The notes: a model not told the origin generated them from the sequence alone. A DNA stretch of 37,437 nucleotides from Pseudomonadota bacterium (GCA_900299035.1 OMIG01000034.1:1-37437); one strand, 5' to 3'. Shown: positions 8,204-17,948, counted from the stretch's first letter. Made by a program: numbers and translations.

Positions 8204-10282
8204 CTACAGGAGCGGAGCGATGAGGAGCGAAAGAATCGAAACCATCTTGATGAGGATGTTGAGGGCTGGTCCCGAGGTGTCCTTGAAGGGATCGCCTACG
8301 GTGTCGCCAACAACCGCCGCCTTGTGGGCGTCGGAGCCTTTCTTCTCTCCCTCAACGAGCCCCTGCTCGATGAACTTCTTGGCGTTGTCCCAGGCGCCGC
8401 CGGTGTTCGACATGAAGATGCCGAGCACGACGCCGACTACCGTGGTGCCGAGGAGGAGACCTGCGAGAGCTGCTGGACCCATCGTGAACCCAACAACGAT
8501 CGGGGTGATGAGAGCGATCAGGCCCGGGGCCCGCATCTCGGTGAGCGCGGCCTTGGTCGAGATCTCAACGCAGCGGGAGACGTCTGGCTTGGCGCCTTCC
8601 TTGCCTTCGAGCAGGCCCGAGATCTCGCGGAACTGGCGGCGAATCTCGGTCACGATCATGCCGGCAGCCTTTCCTACCGACTGCATCGTGAATGCCACGA
8701 CGAGGCCCGGCAGGATTGCTCCAACGAACACGCCCATGACGAGCATCGGGTTAGTGATGCTCAGGTCGATCTTCTCGGCTGCGCCGGTGAAGGTCTGCGT
8801 GTAGGCGCCGAAGACGGCGAGTGCCGTGAGGCCGGCTGAGCCAATAGCGAAGCCCTTGCCGATGGCGGCAGTGGTGTTGCCCAGGGCGTCCAGCTTGTCG
8901 GTGATAGCGCGCGTGTCAGAGCCGAGGTGCGACATCTCAGAGATGCCGCCGGCGTTGTCAGCGATCGGGCCGTACGCATCGACGGTCATGATGATGCCCG
9001 TCGTTGAGAGCATCGCCACGCCTGCAAGCGCCACGCCGTACACGTCGCCGAAGTGGTGCGAGATGAGCACCGCCGCAACGATCAGGACGAGCGGAATTGC
9101 AACGCTGCGGAAGCCAACGGCGATGCCGTTGATGACGCAGGTGGCAGGGCCCGTCTTGGAGGCCGTGACGATCTCGAAGACCGGCTTGGATGAGGTGTAG
9201 TACTCAGTCGCAAGGCCGATCCCGATGCCGCACAGGGTGCCGAACAGAATCGGCATCCAGAGAGCGGTGGTGAGCGGCACGCTCGGGAGCAGCAAGAAGA
9301 TGCCGGCTGCGATGATGAAGAGCACCGAGGCGATCAGCACCGAGAAGCGCAGCGCCTTGGCCGGATCTCCGTCCTTGAGGAAGCCCATCCACTTGATGGC
9401 AACGAACGACGAAATTGCGCCGAACAGCCCGAGGATGAGCGGAGTTGCCATCAGCCAGAACTGACCAGTCTTGGCAGTCATCGCCGGGTCAACCTTGAGC
9501 AGGCGCATAATGTTTGCGTCGCTCATCGTGGCAGCCAGGGCGAGACAGCCGATGATGCAGGTAACGTACGACTCGAAGATGTCCGCGCCCATGCCGGCTA
9601 CGTCACCTACGTTGTCACCCACGTTGTCAGCGATAACGCCTGGGTTGCGAGGGTCATCTTCCGGGATTCCAGCCTCGACCTTGCCGACGAGGTCTGAGCC
9701 TACGTCTGCGGCCTTGGTGTAGATTCCGCCGCCTACGCGGGCGAAGAGGGCAACTGAAGAGGCTCCCATGGCGAAGCCGATGATCGGCTCGTGGCCCTTA
9801 ACGACGTCCTGAACTTCCTGCGGGAGGAAGTACAGGAAAAGTGCGCCTACGCCGATCAGGCCGAGCGCTGCAACGGTGAGGCCCATGACTGCGCCGCCGT
9901 TGAAGGCAACCATCAAGGCCTGTCCGGGCTGCTTATCGGAAGCTGCCTGGGCGGTGCGAACGTTCGCCATCGTGGCTGCCTTCATGCCGAGGAAGCCAGC
10001 GAGGAGCGACATGCCAGCGCCGAGCAGGAAGCACACAGCGGTCTCCCACTTGAGCATGTAGAGGATGGCGAGGAACGCCACGCCGATGAACCACGAGAGG
10101 TAGAGCGCCTGCTGCTTGAGGTATGCGAGCGCTCCATCGCGGATAGCGCCACTGATCTCCTGCATGCGGGCGTTGCCGGCAGGAAGGGCTTGGAGCGCAA
10201 CGTACATCCTGTACGCGACTATGAAAGCCAGCACACCGAACACCGGGGCGGCCCACGTTAAAACGGAATAGGTGGTAGACAT
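8204..10282 (-). CDS. hppA: Membrane-bound cation-pumping pyrophosphatase, K+-dependent type
   Basis: A 692-residue polytopic enzyme that couples pyrophosphate hydrolysis to H+ and/or Na+ export across the inner membrane. The Mg-PPi-binding signature is present (DVGSDLVGKVEAGIPEDDPR, then DNVGDNVGDVAGMGADIFES), as are the second acidic motif VDAYGPIADNAGGISEMS and the C-terminal VVGDTVGDPFKDTSGPALN. In GNTTAAIGKG an Ala occupies the position that is Lys (GNTTKA) in K+-independent enzymes, which places it in the K+-dependent group. Whether it pumps H+, Na+ or both depends on a membrane Glu position that I cannot decide by eye. The ATG at 10282 follows GGGAG. A consensus-like promoter lies about 95 bp upstream and a terminator follows. 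Confidence 0.97.
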   Translation of the reverse strand: MSTTYSVLTWAAPVFGVLAFIVAYRMYVALQALPAGNARMQEISGAIRDGALAYLKQQALYLSWFIGVAFLAILYMLKWETAVCFLLGAGMSLLAGFLGMKAATMANVRTAQAASDKQPGQALMVAFNGGAVMGLTVAALGLIGVGALFLYFLPQEVQDVVKGHEPIIGFAMGASSVALFARVGGGIYTKAADVGSDLVGKVEAGIPEDDPRNPGVIADNVGDNVGDVAGMGADIFESYVTCIIGCLALAATMSDANIMRLLKVDPAMTAKTGQFWLMATPLILGLFGAISSFVAIKWMGFLKDGDPAKALRFSVLIASVLFIIAAGIFLLLPSVPLTTALWMPILFGTLCGIGIGLATEYYTSSKPVFEIVTASKTGPATCVINGIAVGFRSVAIPLVLIVAAVLISHHFGDVYGVALAGVAMLSTTGIIMTVDAYGPIADNAGGISEMSHLGSDTRAITDKLDALGNTTAAIGKGFAIGSAGLTALAVFGAYTQTFTGAAEKIDLSITNPMLVMGVFVGAILPGLVVAFTMQSVGKAAGMIVTEIRRQFREISGLLEGKEGAKPDVSRCVEISTKAALTEMRAPGLIALITPIVVGFTMGPAALAGLLLGTTVVGVVLGIFMSNTGGAWDNAKKFIEQGLVEGEKKGSDAHKAAVVGDTVGDPFKDTSGPALNILIKMVSILSLLIAPLL

Positions 10283-10375
10283 GTTACTCCCGACTCACTA
10301 GACGAACTGTTTCCTCACAATCGCTACTCGAAGGAAGCGAGGCAATCGTAAGTGCCTGAAACTAAAGGCGGGGGG

Positions 10376-10403
10376 ATTGTAGCCGTTGTGACGGTAGAGT
10401 CAA
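10376..10403 (-). promoter_or_regulatory. Predicted sigma70-type promoter of hppA
   Basis: On the minus strand TTGACT (10403-10398), 16 bases, then TACAAT (10381-10376): five of six matches in each hexamer. Expected transcription start is near 10369, giving an 85-90 nt leader before the hppA ATG. Confidence 0.6.
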
Positions 10404-10460
10404 CTAACGGGACCGCAGCAAACACCCTTGCTAAGCCACTGAAATGACACTTAAAGGCGA

Positions 10461-10520
10461 AAAAGGGGACAGACACCTTTATCCCGCGAAGCCGGGGTAG
10501 AGGTGTCTGTCCCCTTTTTT
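10461..10520 (-). terminator. Strong terminator of ettA built from a REP-like palindrome
   Basis: AAAAGGGGACAGACACCT and its exact complement AGGTGTCTGTCCCCTTTT form an 18-bp perfect stem. The 22-base interior folds further (TATCCCG with CGGGGTA). Both flanks continue as A/T runs, so it works in either orientation; it lies 6 bp beyond the ettA stop and before the hppA promoter. The GGGGACAGACACC arm resembles dispersed palindromic repeats of the RAYT-associated kind, and a decayed relative occurs at 17949-18018. Confidence 0.85.
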
Positions 10521-10525
10521 GACGC

Positions 10526-12199
10526 TTAGTGCGTGAGCTTCTTGTACTTGATGCGGTGCGGGGTGTCGGCGTCGGTGCCTAGCCTGCGTCGGCGGTCGGC
10601 CTCGTAGTCTTGGTAGTTCCCCTCGAACCACACCACCTTGCTGTCTCCCTCGAATGCAAGAATGTGCGTTGCGATTCGGTCGAGGAACCATCGGTCGTGG
10701 CTGATGACCACTGCGCAGCCGCCGAAGTTGACCAGCGCCTCCTCAAGGGCGCGCAGCGTGTTGACGTCGAGGTCGTTCGTCGGCTCGTCGAGCAGGATGA
10801 CGTTGCCGCCTGAGCGAAGCATCTTCGCCAGGTGGACGCGGTTGCGCTCGCCTCCTGAGAGCTTGCCGACTTCCTTCTGCTGGTCAGGGCCGGCGAAGTT
10901 GAACTTTGCAACGTACGCACGGGCGTTAACCTCGCGCTCGCCGAGCTTGATCAGGTCTAGGCCGTCAGAGATCTCTTCGTACACGCTCTTCTTGCCGTCG
11001 AGGTGGTCGCGGCTCTGGTCCACGTAGGATAGGGCAACGGTCTCACCGACCTTGAAGCTGCCCTGGTCTGCTTTCTCTTGGCCCGTGATGAGCTTGAAGA
11101 GCGTCGTTTTTCCGGCGCCGTTCGGCCCGATGATCCCGACAATTCCTCCGCGAGGGAGGCTGAAGCTTAAGTCTTCAAAGAGCAGCTTGTCGCCGAAGGT
11201 CTTTGAGACGCTCTTGGCCTCGATCACCACCTCGCCGAGCCGTTTTCCGGGCGGGATGTAGATCTCTAGCTCTTCGATCTTCTTCTCCTGCTCGGCGTTG
11301 AGCATGTCTTCGTAGGCCTGGATGCGGGCCTTCGACTTCGCTTGGCGGGCGCGAGGCGACTGCTGAATCCACTCGAGCTCACGAGCCAGCGTCTTCTGCC
11401 GCTTCGACTCAGCCTTCTCTTCGAGCTCAAGCCGCTGCCGCTTCTGGTCGAGCCAGCTTGAGTAGTTGCCTTCCCACGGGACGCCGTGCCCTCGGTCGAG
11501 CTCGAGGATCCACTTGGCGACGTTGTCGAGGAAGTAGCGGTCGTGGGTGATGCACACGACTGCCCCCGGATACTCCTGCAGGTGGCGCTCAAGCCAGGCT
11601 ACTGATTCTGCGTCGAGGTGGTTGGTGGGCTCGTCGAGGAGCAGCAGATCCGGCTTCTGGAGCAAGAGCCGGCACAGCGCAACTCGGCGCTTCTCTCCTC
11701 CGGAGAGGCTGCTGACAGGCGAGTCTCCGGGAGGGCAGCGCAGCGCGTCCATGGCAATTTCGAGCGTTCGGTCTAGCTCCCACGCTCCGAGCGCGTCGAT
11801 CTTGTCTTGCAGCGCTGCCTGGCGGTCTATGAGCTTCTCCATCTCCTCCGGCGAGATGTCCTCCCCGAGCTTGGCGCTCACGGCTTCGAACTCGGCCAGC
11901 AGGGTTGCCGCTTCGCCACACCCCTCCATCACGTTCTCTTTGACCGTCTTGTTCGGGTTTAGCTTCGGCTCCTGCTCTAGGTAGCCGATGGTGAGGTTTG
12001 GGCGGAAGGTGAGCTCGCCGCTGAACTCCTTGTCGAGGCCAGCGATGATCTTGAGGAGGCTCGACTTTCCGGAGCCGTTGAGGCCCACGATGCCGATCTT
12101 TGCCCCCTCGAAGAACGAGAGCGAGATATCCTTAAGAACCTGCTTTCCTGGGGGAAAAGTGCGGTTCATGCGATGCATTGAGAAGATAATTGGTGCCAT
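10526..12199 (-). CDS. ettA: ABC-F translation factor EttA (energy-dependent translational throttle A)
   Basis: A soluble tandem ATPase that binds the ribosomal E site and gates entry into elongation according to ATP/ADP. It has two ABC cassettes: [16 protein letters not shown] and [12 protein letters not shown] in the first, [16 protein letters not shown] and [11 protein letters not shown] in the second. Between them lies the charged helical P-site tRNA-interaction linker (about residues 240-325, [18 protein letters not shown]). Length 557 aa matches EttA (555 in E. coli), as does the N-terminus [11 protein letters not shown], which fixes the ATG at 12199; the track start 12208 is an in-frame GTG three codons earlier. 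No clear Shine-Dalgarno is seen. It is divergent from the gene at 12468 and ends in the palindromic terminator. Confidence 0.95.
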   Translation of the reverse strand: MAPIIFSMHRMNRTFPPGKQVLKDISLSFFEGAKIGIVGLNGSGKSSLLKIIAGLDKEFSGELTFRPNLTIGYLEQEPKLNPNKTVKENVMEGCGEAATLLAEFEAVSAKLGEDISPEEMEKLIDRQAALQDKIDALGAWELDRTLEIAMDALRCPPGDSPVSSLSGGEKRRVALCRLLLQKPDLLLLDEPTNHLDAESVAWLERHLQEYPGAVVCITHDRYFLDNVAKWILELDRGHGVPWEGNYSSWLDQKRQRLELEEKAESKRQKTLARELEWIQQSPRARQAKSKARIQAYEDMLNAEQEKKIEELEIYIPPGKRLGEVVIEAKSVSKTFGDKLLFEDLSFSLPRGGIVGIIGPNGAGKTTLFKLITGQEKADQGSFKVGETVALSYVDQSRDHLDGKKSVYEEISDGLDLIKLGEREVNARAYVAKFNFAGPDQQKEVGKLSGGERNRVHLAKMLRSGGNVILLDEPTNDLDVNTLRALEEALVNFGGCAVVISHDRWFLDRIATHILAFEGDSKVVWFEGNYQDYEADRRRRLGTDADTPHRIKYKKLTH

Positions 12200-12393
12200 G
12201 CCGGGCACGATACCGTTCTTTTTGTTGGGGCTGCAAGGGCTGGGAGCGCAAGGTGCTCCGAAGCTACAGGGGTCTCCGCGCCGGGCTCAGCAAGGCGTTT
12301 CGAGCAGGGCGGATGCCAAACATCGCGCCACAGGCGGCCATTTTTTCTCCAGTCGGGATCTGTCCTCAACGGTCTCCCCCTAAATATCTTCCT

Positions 12394-12422
12394 TTGAACT
12401 TGGCTCGCAGCCGCCCTAGTGT
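12394..12422 (+). promoter_or_regulatory. Possible promoter for the 12468 gene
   Basis: TTGAAC (12394-12399), a 17-base spacer, then TAGTGT (12417-12422), about 45 bp before the ATG. The hexamers match only four and three consensus positions, so this is weak. The remaining sequence between ettA and 12468 shows no other gene or strong structure. Confidence 0.25.
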
Positions 12423-12467
12423 CCTCGGGCATCGCCACCTTGCAGTCGCCTATTTTGGAGACCTGTG

Positions 12468-14843
12468 ATGCAGAGACGACCGCCGCGCGGCAACTACCTC
12501 CTCGAAGCCGCTGTTGTCACCTTTGGTGCTGCGTTCTTTGTCGTCGGCGCCACCGATGTTTCACGAATACTCCACGCGCGCAGTGCAGTTCGCGCAGGCG
12601 TGCGTGAGGGATTGCGCTGCCTGTACCCGACCGAGTCGGGCTGCGCGGCGCCGAGCGGACAGGACGCAGCAGCGTCGACGGCGCGCTACAACGTGTCAGT
12701 GTGGGATGAGACTCTGCAGTTCGTTGCGCCGACCGAGATCTGGAGCGCTGAGGCATCGTGGGTTACCGAGCCCGAGCTCCTCGTGCCGCTTGAGTCAACG
12801 GGCGTGTCGGCTGTCACGGTTGAGCTTGCTCGCGATCGGTACCGCGAGCGCGATGTACTCTTTCCTGTGCAGGGGCACCACCCCTACCTCGTGCAGCAAC
12901 GCACGTTTCCTCTCATAGGCGGCACAGACCCGCTCAATCCAGAGTTCCGCGACCGACTGACGCACGGTCGCGTGGCCCCGCACCGAGTTGTAGACGTCGC
13001 TTCTATCAGGGGCACTACTCGGCTCGTTCCAACATCAGCCCAGAGCGGGTTTGAGCCGCAGTTCAGGATCGGTTCTGTGCAGTTCTCCGTGCGTGACGCA
13101 TGGCCTGCGCGCGCAACGGAGCTGCCGGAGATTCGCGCCACTGAACAGGCGCACGGCGTTCAGGTGCCGTGCTACGCCGCCGAGCTTGCCAAGGGCGCTT
13201 CTCCTGCCCGCATCGACTGGTCGCGGCACTCCTCGCTCCCTCCGCTCTGTCGGTACCGCAACGACGCGCGGCTCTTCACAGCTGAAGGGCTGCGTGTGCC
13301 GATAATGCTGCGGCTTTCAGGCACGACCCGCGGCACTTCCAGCCTTGGTCAGGGGAAAGTCCTGATCCAGCTTCGCTGGACGCTCGGGAATGAGCGCGGC
13401 GAGCAGCGGCTCGGAGGCCGGCTCATCTCCGCCGGCGCGAGCGGCAACTTCGTCGTGCGCGGCGCAGCGCTCGACGACATCGCGCTCAACACGAGGGCGC
13501 CATACGAGAAGGGCGGCCCGTACTTTGAAGAGCTGCGCGACAACGGCACGATAATGCTCGTGCCCGCAGCAGCGCAGCTCTACCTGGATGTCTTCTTAGT
13601 CAGCCGAAACGGCGCTGCTGTCTCCTGGCAGGGAGGAGACCTCGAGCTCTTCTACCCGTCCTTCTCCTTTTTTCCAGAACGGTACAGCTGCGAGCTCTCT
13701 GTCGACCCCGCAGCCTGCGTTGGCTCGGTGCCGGTCCGGCCGCTCTACACTTCGCTCGAGCTTGCGAGGTCTCTGGCGAGCGCAGATACGCCGTCGACGA
13801 GCTGCCAGCGAGACCCTCCCGCGGGGCACCAGCCCGATCCCTCTGCTTACCTGGAGGCTTTGAGAGCGCGGCTGGTCTCGGGCGAATCTGCGAAGCGAAC
13901 GGCTTTCTGGGCCTCAGATGCGGCCGAAAATTCCGCGTGCACGCCAACCACCAAACGGCTGACGTGCGAGGGTAAGCCCCGTGAGCACCTGAAGGGGTGT
14001 GGTGAGTGCGAGGAGCGCCAGGAGCGCAAGCTTCCAGACGGCTGCGCGGAGCCGCTCTTCAACCCGGCTCGCGACAAGGTGACTGAGCTGTCGTGCCGGA
14101 CAGTTTCACTCGAACGCGTTGAGCGTCGGCTGGCGTGCAGTGGTGCCGAGCTTCCGAGCTGCGCGCGAACGCACGCGGAGCAGGGTGGCGACTTCCTGTG
14201 GGGCGGCGATGCTGCCTCGTGCAGCTCGGCAACGCCCCACCGCGCTGGCCCGGTTGAGAGCGACCCAGTGCTCGTTTCAAAGTGTGGTGCTGTGCCGCCA
14301 ATCGAGGACCTCTTGAGGAGCGAGCAGCGGGTGCCGGCGGAAGTGAGCGTGTCGCTCAGCAGGAGGGCATGGAGAGACAGCATCCTGCCGCAGGCGCCTG
14401 ATGATTCGTGCATCGACTACCGCCAGGAGCTGCGGCGCTCCCCGGAGCGGCTGTGCGGCTCCTCGCTCTCAAGCGCCGCAGCCTCACAGTGCTGCGCGCA
14501 GAGCGGCGGGCGGTGCATCTTGCGGACCGTGTCTCTGCCGGAGCCAGGGACTCTGCCCGGAGGGGGAGAGCTTCGGCTCGCCCCAGCCCTTGAGCGCACT
14601 GCTCGCACGATCGAAGCGGCCTACCCGCAGGCCGTGCGGCGCGACTCGTGCGCGGCTGGACAGGCTCACTGCCTCGCTGTCTCTGCTGAGGAGCTTGCGC
14701 CCCAGGGCGAAGCAGCCATGCGAGCCTCGATCTCGGTTCCCCTGCGGCTAGGTGAGCTGTTCGGGCAGCAGTCGGTCGCCGTGGAGCACCGCGAGGCCCG
14801 AAAGATTGAGCGAGCCTTGGTCGCTGAAGATTCGGCTGGCTAA
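12468..14843 (+). CDS. Large membrane-anchored, Cys-rich extracytoplasmic protein with TadE-like N-terminus
   Basis: The 791-residue product starts at ATG 12468 (GGAG seven bases upstream); the track's start three bases earlier is a GTG. Residues about 8-50, GNYLLEAAVVTFGAAFFVVG followed by TDVSRILHARSAVRAGVREG, resemble the TadE/TadG pseudopilin-like N-terminus: a single helix with a Glu near its start, then an amphipathic helix. The remaining 740 residues are extracytoplasmic with no family I recognise. The first 400 look beta-rich; the last 350 contain more than twenty Cys, many as C-x(4-9)-C pairs, suggesting disulphides. It stands alone, not in a tad cluster, though minor pseudopilins occur 10 kb away. 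A surface or pilus-associated structural role is possible. Confidence 0.8.
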   Translation: MQRRPPRGNYLLEAAVVTFGAAFFVVGATDVSRILHARSAVRAGVREGLRCLYPTESGCAAPSGQDAAASTARYNVSVWDETLQFVAPTEIWSAEASWVTEPELLVPLESTGVSAVTVELARDRYRERDVLFPVQGHHPYLVQQRTFPLIGGTDPLNPEFRDRLTHGRVAPHRVVDVASIRGTTRLVPTSAQSGFEPQFRIGSVQFSVRDAWPARATELPEIRATEQAHGVQVPCYAAELAKGASPARIDWSRHSSLPPLCRYRNDARLFTAEGLRVPIMLRLSGTTRGTSSLGQGKVLIQLRWTLGNERGEQRLGGRLISAGASGNFVVRGAALDDIALNTRAPYEKGGPYFEELRDNGTIMLVPAAAQLYLDVFLVSRNGAAVSWQGGDLELFYPSFSFFPERYSCELSVDPAACVGSVPVRPLYTSLELARSLASADTPSTSCQRDPPAGHQPDPSAYLEALRARLVSGESAKRTAFWASDAAENSACTPTTKRLTCEGKPREHLKGCGECEERQERKLPDGCAEPLFNPARDKVTELSCRTVSLERVERRLACSGAELPSCARTHAEQGGDFLWGGDAASCSSATPHRAGPVESDPVLVSKCGAVPPIEDLLRSEQRVPAEVSVSLSRRAWRDSILPQAPDDSCIDYRQELRRSPERLCGSSLSSAAASQCCAQSGGRCILRTVSLPEPGTLPGGGELRLAPALERTARTIEAAYPQAVRRDSCAAGQAHCLAVSAEELAPQGEAAMRASISVPLRLGELFGQQSVAVEHREARKIERALVAEDSAG

Positions 14844-14951
14844 GGGAAGAAGCAGAGCGATAGTTGGGGAAAATAGGAGCTTCCTTCGGCTGCTCCCTAA
14901 AAGATTGACAGGCGTCTTGCGGCAGAGAAGTCGCTGCCACATACTAAAAAG

Positions 14952-15476
14952 ATGCGAACAGTTCGTTTCATTACACGCGCAGCGTTTCTCTGTGGTGCTG
15001 CGTTCGCCGCTGTCGCGCTAGGTTCTGCGACCTGCCACGCAGGCGACCCAGCTTCCAAGCCCACGCCAGGAATTGAGGACGACGAGCTGCTCGTCGGCCG
15101 TGCCGATGCGTACAGCCAAGTGGTAGACCGGGCTGTTGGCTTTCTGGTGAGAGGAGACGCTGACGGGTTTCGCGCGATGCTGAGCGAAGCCACGATCGAG
15201 AGTGAAACTCGAGGCGCCGGCGCCATCGACGTCATCATCAAGTCACGCTTCATTCCGTTCTTCAGCGACTTCGCCCGCCTCACTGACACCGTCGCGACGC
15301 TTCCCACGCACGACGCAGGCAACAACCCTGGCCTGGCGATCTGCCGGACGTTTGAGACCAATTCGGGGCAGGAGCGGCCGTTCGTGATGTACGTGATAAA
15401 CCAGCACGGAAACTACGTGCTCGGAAACCTGATCCTCAACAAGACTTTCGAGGACCTGCGCGCGGAGACGCGCTAG
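14952..15476 (+). CDS. Small secreted protein of unknown family
   Basis: A 174-residue protein with a clear signal peptide (RAAFLCGAAFAAVALGSATC followed by HAGDP). The mature part begins with an acidic Asp-rich turn and then a compact alpha/beta domain (AYSQVVDRAVGFLVRGDADG; IDVIIKSRFIPFFSDFARL; a final GNLILNKTFEDLR). The size would suit an NTF2-like or similar small periplasmic fold, but I do not recognise conserved family residues. It is 108 bp downstream of the Cys-rich protein in the same direction, and may share its transcript or its compartment. The ribosome site is weak (AAAAAG). Confidence 0.75.
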   Translation: MRTVRFITRAAFLCGAAFAAVALGSATCHAGDPASKPTPGIEDDELLVGRADAYSQVVDRAVGFLVRGDADGFRAMLSEATIESETRGAGAIDVIIKSRFIPFFSDFARLTDTVATLPTHDAGNNPGLAICRTFETNSGQERPFVMYVINQHGNYVLGNLILNKTFEDLRAETR

Positions 15477-15520
15477 TTAAGCTCGTTCTTCGCTGGCTTT
15501 GGCGCCTGGGCTAGTCCCAT

Positions 15521-16792
15521 TTACCGGAGCAGCAGGCTAACTGCCTGTTCCGCGACAGAGAAGATGTGCTGGGCAGGGTCCGGCGAAATCGATGAGGCTA
15601 GCTGCTCGGCCTCAAGCCGGCTGCCCTTGTTGAGCAGTGAGCGTATGCGGGCCAAGGCGAACAGGTAATTTGCGGGAAGCGCCTCGGCATGCTGCATCAG
15701 CAGGCGCGATCCTTCGCTTCCGCCCGTCAGCGCGTCCCAGCGCAGGTAGCAACGGATGAGGTGCACCGTTTCGATTTGGCTCGGGGCGTGCCCCTCTTCC
15801 AGCGAGCGGACAGCGCTCTCTACAGCTCCGTGCAGGGCAACTGCGGCGAGGCGCGGGTTGCGGTCGTTGACGATAGCGGCTGTGATGCCAAGGTTCGTCG
15901 CCATCGCCATGTGGCACGCGGCGCTCTTCGGGCGACTCTGGAGGGTCTTGAGGATCTCGTTGAGTGCGGCGGCTCGGTGCAGGGCGGTGTGCTTGGCAAG
16001 CACCTCTTCGCGCCCGGCTTGCGCAATCGCGTGCATGCGCTGAGGCTCTGCCAGCAGCTCGGCGGCCCTGTCGGCGACGTCTTGAACGTCACCGGCCGTG
16101 TACGTCACGAGGTGTTCACCTTCGTTGAACAGCTCGAGGAGCCCGTTGGAGCTTCGCTCTGTGAGGAGCATGCACCCGCACATCATTGACTCGAACACCC
16201 GAAAGTTCAGGTCGCCACTCACTGTTTGGTTCACGACTATCTCGGCGTGCGGGAAGATCTCCCAGTAGTTGCCGTGCTTGATAGTGATAGGTGCTACCTC
16301 TTGTAGCTTGCTGAAGAACTCGACTCGCTTCTTGTTCAGCTTCGGATCCATCGTGCCGACAAACGCCATCGGCATTGTTTTGGTTGACGATGCTTCGACG
16401 TGGCGAGACGCCCACAGAGGAAGCCAGGTAGTCGGGGTGCCAGAGGCAACGCAGTGATGCATGTAGTCCTTCTGTGCCACGAGCACGTGGTCGAAGCAGT
16501 GGGCGAGGCGTGAGTGCAGGTCCCAGTGGTGATGCGTGTCGACCGAGTAGAAGACAGTTGGAACCTCTGAGCGCTCGATGCCGATGTAGGTCACTGGCGC
16601 ACTGTCATCGAGCCACACGATAACATCTGGCGCGAATCCGCCCGGCAGCGAGCGGAGCAGGTCTTTCAAGTGAATCAACTGCGAGGGTATCCGGTAGTCG
16701 AGCTGCGGCGTCACGCCGCAGGTCAGGACCGAGTGCCCGAAGGAGCGAAGTTCATTCGCAAACCAGTCTTGGTTCAGGAGCAGAATGTTCAT
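15521..16792 (-). CDS. CgeB/GT4-like glycosyltransferase with helical C-terminal extension
   Basis: A cytoplasmic GT-B type glycosyltransferase. Residues 1-130 form a Rossmann-like half (MNILLLNQDWFANELRSFGH; DVIVWLDDSAP; VPTVFYSVDTHHHW). Residues about 140-280 carry the nucleotide-sugar half with LNFRVFESMMCGCMLLTERS and then the LFNEGEHLVTYTAGDVQDVADR helix-turn typical of the Glyco_trans_1_2/CgeB group. The last 130 residues (from about 290) are alpha-helical and TPR-like, beyond the usual catalytic length. Donor and acceptor are unknown; no polysaccharide or LPS genes adjoin. It lies downstream of the desaturase on the same strand, 144 bp apart. Confidence 0.8.
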   Translation of the reverse strand: MNILLLNQDWFANELRSFGHSVLTCGVTPQLDYRIPSQLIHLKDLLRSLPGGFAPDVIVWLDDSAPVTYIGIERSEVPTVFYSVDTHHHWDLHSRLAHCFDHVLVAQKDYMHHCVASGTPTTWLPLWASRHVEASSTKTMPMAFVGTMDPKLNKKRVEFFSKLQEVAPITIKHGNYWEIFPHAEIVVNQTVSGDLNFRVFESMMCGCMLLTERSSNGLLELFNEGEHLVTYTAGDVQDVADRAAELLAEPQRMHAIAQAGREEVLAKHTALHRAAALNEILKTLQSRPKSAACHMAMATNLGITAAIVNDRNPRLAAVALHGAVESAVRSLEEGHAPSQIETVHLIRCYLRWDALTGGSEGSRLLMQHAEALPANYLFALARIRSLLNKGSRLEAEQLASSISPDPAQHIFSVAEQAVSLLLR

Positions 16793-16936
16793 GTTGCAGC
16801 GCAGCGGCGTGGAGCTTCAGAAACGACCTTTTTTTGATGACGGAGGAGGGCTCAGCGGCGCGCTCTTTTTGCGCTAGCGAGGTGCGGCTAGGGTGCTGAA
16901 AGGATGCGCAATTCCGGCGCCTTGCGACTGCGGTAT

Positions 16937-17869
16937 TTACGCCGCAGCGCGGAAGTCTGGGTTACGGGCGTCGTCGTTTGCTGGCTTGGTCTCGAGAGGG
17001 CCGCTCTTCGCCTCCTCGTAAATGCGCGCTGGAGGCTCTCTCAGGTTCCACACAAGCCCCACGGCTGCCAGGCATTTTAGGACGTAGTGCGAGATGTCTA
17101 GCTCCCACCAGTAGAAGCCCTGGCGCTCGGAGCCCGGGTAGCGGTGGTGGTTGTTGTGCCAGCCTTCCCCGAGGGTGATCACGGCGAGTAGGAAGCTGTT
17201 CTTGCTGTCGTCTCCCGTCTTGAAGCGCGGGCGGCCGATGACGTGAGCAAGCGAGTTGATGCAGAAGGTGCCGTGGTAGAGCAGCGTTGTGCTGATGCAG
17301 AAGCCCCACACTACCATCTGCGCGGCTGACGTGTGCAGCTCGGGCGCCTGCGCTGCGAGCAGCGAGCCTACCCCTGCCAACAGGGCTAGCAGCAGGGCTG
17401 GCGGAACCATGTGATACTTGTCGATCCAGCGCAGCTCAGGGAAGCGCAACAGATCCTTCATTCCCTCCATGCGTGTGGAGATAAACTGCGAGCTGAGAAC
17501 CCAGCCAACGTGAGCCCACCAAAGTCCGTAGATTCCTGGCGGATGAATGTCTTCCTCGGTGTCAGAGTGCTTGTGGTGGTGTCGGTGGTGAGCTGCCCAC
17601 CATATTGGGCCCTTCTGGGCTGCCGTTGCCCCGAGAGTAGCGAGGGCGAACTGGAAGGGCCGGCTGGTCTCGTACGAGCGGTGGGAGAAGTAGCGGTGGT
17701 ATGCGGCTGTGATGCCGAACATGCGAACGACGTACAGGGCGACACAGGTCCAGAAGGCCGTCCAGCTGAACCCAACCCAGATAACTCCGAGGCAGCCCAA
17801 GTGGATGGCCCAGAAAGCTCCCTGCTTTATCAGGTTCATCGGGTGAAACGGCTGGCCAGAGGGGGACAT
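16937..17869 (-). CDS. Membrane acyl-CoA/acyl-lipid Delta9-type fatty acid desaturase
   Basis: A membrane di-iron desaturase that introduces a cis double bond into saturated acyl chains using O2 and an electron donor. All three histidine boxes are present: HRYFSH (58-63), HRHHHKHSD (about 95-103, the HxxHH box within WWAAHHRHHHKHSDTEED) and GEGWHNNHH (about 233-241). Two pairs of hydrophobic segments flank them in the normal order. The length of 310 aa fits bacterial DesC/OLE1-core enzymes without a fused cytochrome b5. AAGGAG precedes the ATG by 10 bases. It implies at least occasional aerobic or microaerobic life and membrane-fluidity control. Confidence 0.93.
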   Translation of the reverse strand: MSPSGQPFHPMNLIKQGAFWAIHLGCLGVIWVGFSWTAFWTCVALYVVRMFGITAAYHRYFSHRSYETSRPFQFALATLGATAAQKGPIWWAAHHRHHHKHSDTEEDIHPPGIYGLWWAHVGWVLSSQFISTRMEGMKDLLRFPELRWIDKYHMVPPALLLALLAGVGSLLAAQAPELHTSAAQMVVWGFCISTTLLYHGTFCINSLAHVIGRPRFKTGDDSKNSFLLAVITLGEGWHNNHHRYPGSERQGFYWWELDISHYVLKCLAAVGLVWNLREPPARIYEEAKSGPLETKPANDDARNPDFRAAA

Positions 17870-17948
17870 AGTCGGCGGGCTCCTTAGGACGACAGCGGGG
17901 ATAGTAGAGGAATACTGCCCGGGAAGAAACCCTTGCTCCGAAGAGCCG

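Noticed and set aside
8096-8839. Plus-strand ORF of 247 aa
   Set aside because: It lies almost wholly antisense to hppA and crosses its terminator; composition is charged and His/Asp-rich in the way antisense frames are.
14901-14910. Perfect TTGACA as a promoter for the 14952 gene
   Set aside because: No -10-like hexamer lies 16-18 bases downstream; the nearest TACTAA is about 31 bases away.
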